DNA of 64,000 bases from Lucinisca nassula. Lineage: Eukaryota > Mollusca > Bivalvia > Lucinida > Lucinidae. The stretch spans positions 170,645,994 through 170,709,993 of the forward strand of contig OY757012.1 of the NCBI GenBank assembly GCA_963580285.1, read 5' to 3'. The notes under the pieces are model-generated. The model was given only the letters and a program-made list of their open reading frames with translations, was not told the origin of the DNA and made no database searches. Each line of letters begins with the position of its first letter. The stretch's first letter is position 1. The position numbers were made by a program, and so were the translations under genes. Positions 53,701 to 62,700 of the stretch are shown piece by piece.

Positions 53701-56700
53701 TATTTATTGATTTTGTAGTGACTGTAAGGACCCCAGGTAGGTAGTAAAGATATCTGGTCTGTGTTAGGGAAATTGATGATATTTATGTAATATTAAGTGT
53801 CTGTAAGGACCTCGGGGAGGTAGTAAAGGTATGTGGTCTGAAGAAGGAAAATTGATGATATTTATTGAATTTGTAGTGACTCTGAGGACCCCAGGTAGGT
53901 AGCAAAGGTATCTGGTCTGTGTTAGGGAAGTAGATGATATTTATGTAATATTAAGTGTCTGTAAGGACCTGAGGTAGGTGGCAAAGGAACGTGGTCTGAA
54001 GAAGGAAAATTGCTAATAATTATTGAATTTGTAGTGGCTGTAAGGACCCCAGGTAGGTAGCAAAGGTATCTGGTCTGTGTTAGGGAAATTGATGATATTT
54101 CTTGAATTTGTAGTGGCTGTAAGGACTGCAGGTAGGTAGCAAAGGTATGTGGTATGAGAAGGAAAATTGATGATATTTATTGAATTTGTAGTGACTGTAA
54201 GGACCCCAGGTAGGTAGCCAAGATATCTGGTCTGTGTTAGAGAACTTGATGATATTTATGTAATATTTAAAATTGTCTGTAAGGACCTCAGGTAGGTGGC
54301 AAAGATATCTGGTCTGAATGAGGAAAATTGCTTATAATTATTGAATTTGTAGTGACTAAGGACCCCAGGTAGGTAGCAAAGGTATCTGGTCTGTGTCAGG
54401 GAAAATGATGATAATTATGAAATATTAAGTGTCTGTAAGGACCTCAGGTAGGTAGCAAAGGTATGTGGTCTGAAGATGGAAAATTGATGATGTTTATTGA
54501 TTTTGTAGAGACTGTAAGGACCCCAGGTAGGCAGCAAAGGTATCTGGTTTGTGTCAGGGAAATTGATGATATTTATTTAATATTAAATGTCTATAAGGAC
54601 CTCAGGTAGATAGCAAAGGTATGTGTTCTGAAGAAGGAAAATTGATGTTATTTATTGAATTTGTAGTGACTGTAAGGACCCCAGGTAGGTAGCAAAGGTA
54701 TCTGGTCTCTGTTAGAGAAATTGTTGATAATCTGTAAGGACCCCAGGTCGGTAGCAAAGGTATCTGACCTGTGTTAGTGTTGTTGATGATATTTATGTAA
54801 TATTAAGTGTCTGTAAGGGCCTCGGGTAGGTAGCAAAGGTATCTGGTCTGTGTTAGGGAAATTGATGATATTTATGTAACATTAAGTGTCTGTAAGGACC
54901 TCAGGTAGGAAGCAAAGGTATGTGGTCTGAAGAAGGAAAACTGCTAATAATTATTGAATTTGTAGTGACTGTGAGGACCTCCGGTAGGATGCAAAGGTAT
55001 CTGGTCTGTGTTAGGGAAATTGATGATATTTATGTAATATTAAGTGTCTGTAAGGATTTGATTTGAGGTTTAACGTCCCCGTCAACACTGTAAAGGTCAT
55101 TTTGGAGACGTTGCTTCCAATTTTGTGGGACTTTTACCCGACATTGAGATGAAATGACATCTCAAGCCCTGTCGCCCAATGAAACCAATAGGGTTTATTA
55201 GCATGGACGGTCCGCCTCGCACCGCGGTTCCTGGACAGGCTTAGATCCTCTAAGTGGTTTACCAGTACTAGTGTGCGGGCCGGATTCAGCTCTGCGTGGA
55301 AGCATCATGCAGCCCATATATTTCTTCAAGCCCCTATGGGCGGGGGCTTATGTGTGTCTGTAAGGACCTCAGGTAGGTAGCAAAGGTATGTGGTCTGAAG
55401 AAGGAAAACTGCTAATAATTATTGAATTTGTAGTGACTGTGAGGACCTCAGGTAGGGTGCAAAGATATCTGGTCTGTGTTAGGGAAATTGATGATATTTA
55501 TGTAATATTAAGTGTCTGTAAGGACCTCGGGGAGGTAGCAAAGTTATGTGGTCTGAAGAAGGAAAATTGGTGGTATTTATTGAATTTGTAGTGACTGTAA
55601 GGACCCCAGGTAGGTAGCCAAGGTATCTGGTCTGTGTTAGGGAAATTGATGATATTTATGTAATATTAAGTGTCTGTAAGGACCTCATGTAGGTAGCAAA
55701 GTTATGTGGTCTGAAGAAGGAAAATTGGTGGTATTTATTGAATTTGTAGTTACTGTAAGGACCCCAGGTAGGTAGCCAAGGTATCTGGTCTGTGTTAGGG
55801 AAATTGATGATATTTATGTAATATTAAGTGTCTGTAAGGACCTCATGTAGGTAGTAAAGGTATGTGGTCTGAAAAAGGAAAATTGCTTATAATTATTGAA
55901 TTTGTAGTGACTGTAAGGACCCCAGGTAGGTCGCAAAGGTATCTGGTCTGTGTTAGGGAAATAGATGATATTTATGCAATATTAAGTGTCTGTAAGGACC
56001 TCAGGTAGGTAGCAAAGGTATGTGGTCTGGAGAAGGAAAATTGATGATATTTATTGAATTTGTAGTGACTGTAAGGACTCCAGGTAGGTATCAAAGGTAT
56101 CTGGTCTGTGTAAGGAAAATTGATGATATTTATTGAATTTGTAGAGACTGTAAGGACCCCAGGTAGGTAGCAAAGGTGGAACGAAAACAATATAATAATA
56201 ATAACAACAGTAGCAGCAATAATAATAATGCAATAGCAATTATCCAAAAACTTTGATTTTACAGCCGTAAACAGCCACAATGTAGGTTAATGTATCAATT
56301 GAGCTGTTCTATAAAAGGGTTGTCCTTCAACCGAAGAACTTAACCCATAAGACGCCAATCACGACAATTGTCGTCAGGCGTCTGCTTTGTCGCCTGCAAG
56401 TTACTTCAAAAATCTTTTTTTTTTTTCAAACAATGTGGACCCAGATCAGACTGCCCCTCTTTCTAGTGTTACCATAATTTTTTACCTTCACGTTTGACCT
56501 ACTTTTTGAAAACTTTAACATAGTCCATAACTTTTTATTTTTAAGTGATTGGGCTTTCATATTTTACATGTGCATTATTTTTCACAAGACCTTTCCATTG
56601 GTACCATAATTTTTGACCTCCTGACCTTGACGTTTGACCTAAACTTTAACATTGGCCATTACTTTCAATTGGAAAGTGATAGGACTTTCATATTTCACAT

Positions 56701-59700
56701 GTGCATTCTGTGTCACAAGACCTTTTCAACAATCCCATAATTTTTGCCCTTGTGACCTTGACCTTCTTTTAAAGACTTGAACATTGGCCATTTTGATTGC
56801 TTAGTGAATCTGCTTTCATATTTTACATGCGCTGTCCGGGGGCATCAGTGTTTCACAAACTCATCTTGTTTAGTGAATGTAAGGACCCCAGGTAGGTGGC
56901 AAATGTATCTTAGTTGATGATATTTATGGAATATTAACCCTTGACCTGCTGAATATTTATATGTGCCACACCCACTACTGATTATCAACCAATCAGATTA
57001 CTAGCTGCAAATTATTGCAACAAATTCATGAGCTGAATGACAAACAATGTAGGTTCTGATCAGATGGAGAAGCCTCCGTGGTCGAGTGGTTACGCTACTC
57101 GCCTTGTAAACCAGGGGTCGCAGGTTCGATCCCGGGCTTCTCCAGACTTTCGGATGAGTCTTTAAACCGAGGTCCCGTCTCCGTATGACCTTAGCTGTTG
57201 ATGGGACGTAAAAACTGAAACACTCACTCACTCACTCTGATCAGATGGCTTTTACCCGATGAGACGAAATGACATCTCAAGCCCTATGGCCAAATGAAAC
57301 CAATAGGGTTTATATGCATGAATGTTCCAACTCGCACTGCTTTGCCTGGGCAGGCTTAGACCCTTTAATCTGTTTACCAGTACTCGTGTGCGGTCGGATA
57401 GCTCTGGGTGGAAGCATCATGCAGCCCATTTATTTCTTCAAGCCCGAATGGGTGGGGGCTGAAGTACCCCAGCTAGGTAGCACAGGTATTTGGTCTTTAG
57501 AAGGATGCTAGATGGTATTAATTGAACTTGTAGAGACTGTAAGGACCCCAGGTAGGTAGCAAGGGTATCGTATATGTAATAGGGTAATTTTATGAGATTT
57601 ATTGAAATGGTATAGATTTAAGGACCCCAGGTATGGGACAGTGGTATACTGCCTTTATAAAGTAATTTGATTGTATTGAATTTTTGGGGACTGTAAGGGC
57701 CCCAGGTAGGTAGCAAAGGTATTTTGTCTGTGTTTTGGTAGTTTATGAGATTTATTGAACTTGTAGAGACTGTAAGTACCCCAGGTAATTAGCAACCTTG
57801 GGTATTCTATCTGCTATATGTGCATATGTTGTTCATGTTATACAGTATAATACATACTAGCTACTGGTTTATTTCAGAAATTGAGAGCCTTGACCAACAT
57901 GCTGTCCGGTTTGAGGAAAGAAGTGGAGTGATCCAAATCCAGTATGATGGGACCCCATTTATTGTCATTGGCTCTGAAGTTCGAGAGTGCCAGTATGGTC
58001 CCAATAGAAGCCAACCTAAAACACTACAGGTATGTCTTCCAATTTATGTCATCTAATAATCAATACCCCAACCCATGCACGTGCCCTAAAGGTCAAGGTC
58101 ACAGACAAAGAAATTTTTTATTTAAAGTTTATTAAGAGCTCATACTCACCAAACCATATAGATTTGCTTATATTTGGTATGATGATAGTTACAGGTCCAA
58201 AGTTGTATATATCCCCACCCCTGACCTCATGGTCAAGGTTACAGACTTAGTTTTATTATGCTTTTAAGTTTTAGGGCTCATATTTATAGATTGGCTTCAT
58301 ATTTTGAATGATGATAGATACAGGTCCCAAGTCTCATTCAACCATACCAACGACCCGGCCCATGACCTCAAGGTCAAGGTCAATTTCAAGATAAAATTGT
58401 GTTGCAACCTGGATTTTCGGGTTGAGGTGGGGCCCTTGGCGGGGGCATCTGTGTCGTCTGGACACATTTCTAGTTCTAAACATATTATGTTTCCAGATAA
58501 TGCCTCTCCAATTTTACATCTGATGAAGCTGAAATTTTACTAGTTTACTAGACTGATATGGAGCAGGGCATATTATTTCAAGGTTACAGTCCACCACTTA
58601 TTGCCAGAGTTATGCCTGAATCATTTTGAGACTAGAGCAGCAGTCGATGGTATACCTTCGCAAATACCCACTTTTCATATGAACAAGCCTTTTCTTAGAA
58701 ATTTGACCTTTGACCTCCCCCTTTGACCCAAGGGGGTCAGATGAAAATTTCGACACCTTCATGCACATCTGCAGTCCCCAAGCAATGTATGTACCAAGTT
58801 TGGTCACTGTAGGTAAAGAAATAAAAAAGTAGTTGCATTCACAAGAAACGTGACAGACGTCCGGACGGACGGACACCCGTGACAAAAATAATATACCCGT
58901 TTTTTTTTTAAAAAAAAGCGGGTATAATACCAACTATTACCGACCATGAAAATTTGTTGGAGAACAGATAGTTTGAGCCATTGAGGGTTATTAATAGTGC
59001 CAAGTAAGAATGTATGGAGCACATATTGTTCCTTGGTTACATTCCACAAACCCAAACTTGTACAACAGTCATTATACATATGCTCCATCTTACTAATTGC
59101 CATGGGCGTATAAAGCCCTGCTTGATGAGGAGCTCTTGTTTTTGTCGCACCTGCATTAGCAGGAAGACATAGGCGTGCAAGTTTCCATCCGTCCGTTGTC
59201 CGTTCGTCCGGTTGTCCGTCCGTCTTTCGTCAACATTTTACACGTCTTATCATCGCAACTCCTACAGTTTCATACCGATTATTTTGGGACTTTGCATGTG
59301 TTTTTGCCATGGTATGAGGATGCGCACGTGGTTTGGACTTTATCATCCGATCAATTTTTGTCACTTTATCCTAATTTGTGAACTTAGTCATTTTTTTTTT
59401 AACCTACAATTGATATATAATAGGTACCTCTTGTCATCGCAACTCCTCATACAGTTCTATACCAATCATTTTGAAACTTTGCGTGTGCTTTCGCCATGCT
59501 TTGAGGATGTGCATGTGGTTTCGACATAATTCTCAGAATATTTTTTTTCACTTTTTGCACATTATGAACTTAGCCATTTTTAGGCTTCAGTTGATATACA
59601 ATAGGTACCTCTTGTCATCGCAACTCCTCTTACAGTTTTATATTGATCATTTTGAAAGTTTGTGTGTGTTTTGCTATGGTATGAGTATGTGCATGTGGTT

Positions 59701-62700
59701 TTGACTTTAACTTCGGATCAATTTTTATCACTTTTTCCACATTGTGAACTTAGTCATTTTTAACCTTCAATTGATATGATAGGTACCTCTTGTCATCTTT
59801 AACCTTCAATTGATATATGATAGGTACCTATTGTCATCACAAGTCCTCCTACAGTTTTATACCTATCATTTTGAAACTTAGCTTGTGTTTTCTCCATGAT
59901 ATGAGGATGTTCATATGCTTTGGATATAATTGTTGGATCATTTCAGTTCATTTTATCGCATTGTGAACTTAGTCAGTTTTTTTACCTCACATATATAGGC
60001 TATGGATTCTTCTCAAAGCCCTATAGTCATCTCTTCACTCTTAAATAAACTTTTATCTTTTGTATTGGGCAGGTGGGGAGCAGTTGCGACATCAACTTCA
60101 CCGAAGTTGAATTTCTGGTCTACATGTATTTCTAATTGTTGTAGACAAAAGATCATCAATACACAGAGAAGTCCAAAAAGCTGGTCCAAAATTCAAAGAA
60201 GCAAGGCTGCCCAGCAGTGATTCGCATGAGGATGATCATTAAATTTCCTGACTATGAGGTAAGTGCACTTTGTTTGCTCTGACTGGTAAATTTCCCAAGT
60301 TGAGCCAAGGGCGAGCACTAAGGCAAAATAAAATTATTTATGCCCAGCAAAAAAAGATTTTTCCAGTGCAGTATTTCTGTGGTGGTGTATCATTTTTGCT
60401 TTACAATGAAACTTGGATACCTCAAATGATTATCTTATTTATGATGGCTATTTCAAACATGATCTGGGAACGATACAGTGAGTGAGTGAGTTTTTAGTTT
60501 TACGTCCCACCAACAGCTAAGGTCATACGGAGACGGGACCTCGGTTTAAAGACTCATCCGAAAGTCTGGAGACGCCCGGGATCGATCCTGCGATCCCTGG
60601 TTTACAAGGCAAGTAGCGTAACCACTGCACCACGGAGGCTTCTGGGGAACGATACAGATTTCATCTCATAATTCCAGATATCATTTTTAGCTCCCCAAAG
60701 CAAAAATGTCCTTTGTCAGCTGTCCGTCGTCTGTCGTCCAAACAATCCAACAATTTTTGAAAGTATTTTTTCCCCTTTTGTGTCTTAGATCGGAATTGTG
60801 AGGTAATTTGTATAGATTATTCAGCATTGCCACTCTACTTCTATTTTAGCTCACCTGAGCCCAGGTCTTTCATATTTGGTATGTAGCTTCATCTAGTAGA
60901 TCTCAACGTAGATTTTTCAAATTACATCCCTGGAGCCCAAAAATGGCCCCGTCCCCTGGTCCACTTGTTTAACGGGAAATACCTTTAAAAATCTTGTCTG
61001 AAACCAGATGGCCCAGCTCTTGGGTATTTGTTGTGTACCTTCATCTAGTAGACCTCTACCAAGTTTGTTCAAATTAAAGGCAGGGTTGGTGGGTGGTGAG
61101 TGGCAAAAATGACCCTATCCTGGGGTACACTTTTTGAACATGGACAAAAATAGTTAAAACCTTTAAAAATCTTTTTGTCTGAAAAAAGAAGGCACTGGTG
61201 ACTGGTCTTTTATGTTTGGTATGTAACTTTACCTAGATGAATTCTACCAAGAATTTATAGATTTTAGCCCTGGGAAAGAATCAGAATCAAAACTGGAAGG
61301 TAAAACAGAGCTAAAAGTGAACAACCAAATGTTGGGAAGAATTAGGAATCTTAACATAATAACTATGGAAAGAATCACAATCTAACCACAGGAATAGAAT
61401 TGACTTGGAAGGGCGGTGAAAGTTGCTGATGGTTTTAAGTATACTTTCTCAGATCCCAACCTCGTCCTCACTTACACTGTAGTTCAAACGTATTTGTTTG
61501 GTCTGTATGAAGAATTTTAACATAATATCAATTATTCAACTCGGTAAACAAAGAAATCAAAAAGTTTTCAGAAGAACGAGGATTCGATAGGAAATTGGGT
61601 CTAGTCATTCGTGCATAACACAACAACACAAAAACACTGGAGCAAAAGAAAACAAACTGTTGAGGTCTGATACAGACATAATCCTTGCAGCACCAACCAA
61701 CTAATAAATAGGTTTGAGTCAAAGCCATCATGGAGTCTTTGCTCCGATTCACTGGTGTGCAATTAAAAAGGAAAGCATACTCTGCCATTGGGTCAAACAC
61801 AATGCATGCAGACTGCATTAGGCATACATAGCTTGCACCTTATCTCCTAAACAAACCGCCCCCGCCCATAGGGGCTTGAAGAAATATATGGGCTGCATGA
61901 TGCTTCCACGCAGAGCTGAATCCGGCCTGCACACTAGTACTGGTAAAACACTAAGAGGATCTAAGCCTGCCCAGGAACCGCAGTGCGAGGCAGACCGTCC
62001 ATGCTTATAAACCCTATTGGGCGACAGGACTTGAGATGTCATTTCATCTCATTGTCGGGTAAAAGTCCCACAAAATTGGAAGCAACGTCTCCAAAATGAT
62101 CTTTACAGTGTTGACGGGGACGTTAAACCTCAAATCAAACAAAAACAAATCTCCTAAACAAGTTTTATTTTTTTTTCCCACTTTGAACAGTATTGTGCAA
62201 CATGTAATTGCAACCTACCCAAAAATTATTTGACCAATGTCTTCGTTATATTTTTGTGAGTAATTTTTGTTGCACCTGCTTGCTGCAAGGTTCAACATAG
62301 GCATCTGATTTTTCCCTCCTTCCATCCGTCTTTCAGTTTGTCCGTTTATCAGTCTGTTAATTGTTAAGTCTCTGATATAAGTTTTTATTAAAATTGACTA
62401 CAAAGCTGATCATCGATCAAACCTTGCATGAAACATCACCTTTTGTCACTGTTCAATATGTGCTCAAATTAAATGCCTACACGAAACCTTGCATAGCGCA
62501 ACTCATATTAAATGCCTACACGAAACCTTGCATAGCGCAACTCAAAAATGTACTGATGTGACAGATATGTTTACCTGGTGACCATGACCTATATTTTTGG
62601 TCCAGTGACTGACTCATTAACTGCTTAGATCTAATCGTCTTATTTAACCCTTTTGTACCAAATGGAATCTTCCTCCTTATATAAAGCAGGAGTCCATTTC

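Larger units (their letters stand above)
38876..57795 (+). repeat. satellite array, 79-bp monomer, 158-bp dimer
   Basis: About 160 monomers after subtracting inserts. A-type monomers run TGTAAGGACCCCAGGTAGGT / AGCAAAGGTATCTGGTCTGT / GTTAGGGAAATTGATGATAT / TTATGTAATATTAAGTGTC. B-type have CTCAGGTAGGT, TATGTGGTCTGAAGAAGGAA and TTATTGAATTTGTAGTGAC in the matching places. A and B alternate from about 43.0 to 56.2 kb, giving a 158-bp dimer. At the left (38.9-40.7 kb) and right (56.9-57.8 kb) margins the units are single, older monomers (TCTTTGGAAGGGCAA type). Longer blocks have also been copied: 52931 and 54353 start the same sequence exactly 1422 bp (18 monomers) apart. The array lies wholly within intron 1 of the CARF-like gene and encodes nothing; open frames in it are repeat by-products. 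Confidence 0.95.

Noticed and set aside
49634..56280. Open frames such as 50863-51111, 52359-52646 and 55972-56280 (FATYLRSLQT repeats) as repeat proteins
   Set aside because: They are translations of the 79-bp satellite on the minus strand. The unit is not a multiple of three, so the frame cannot repeat stably.
38876..57795. A CRISPR-like array
   Set aside because: The whole 79-bp unit is repeated with no variable spacers, and the DNA is eukaryotic.
57820..57877. The frame upstream of CARF-like exon 2 (MHMLFMLYSI...) as an alternative N-terminus
   Set aside because: A clear pyrimidine-rich acceptor (TTTATTTCAG) precedes the conserved part, and the phase fits exon 1 at 35797.
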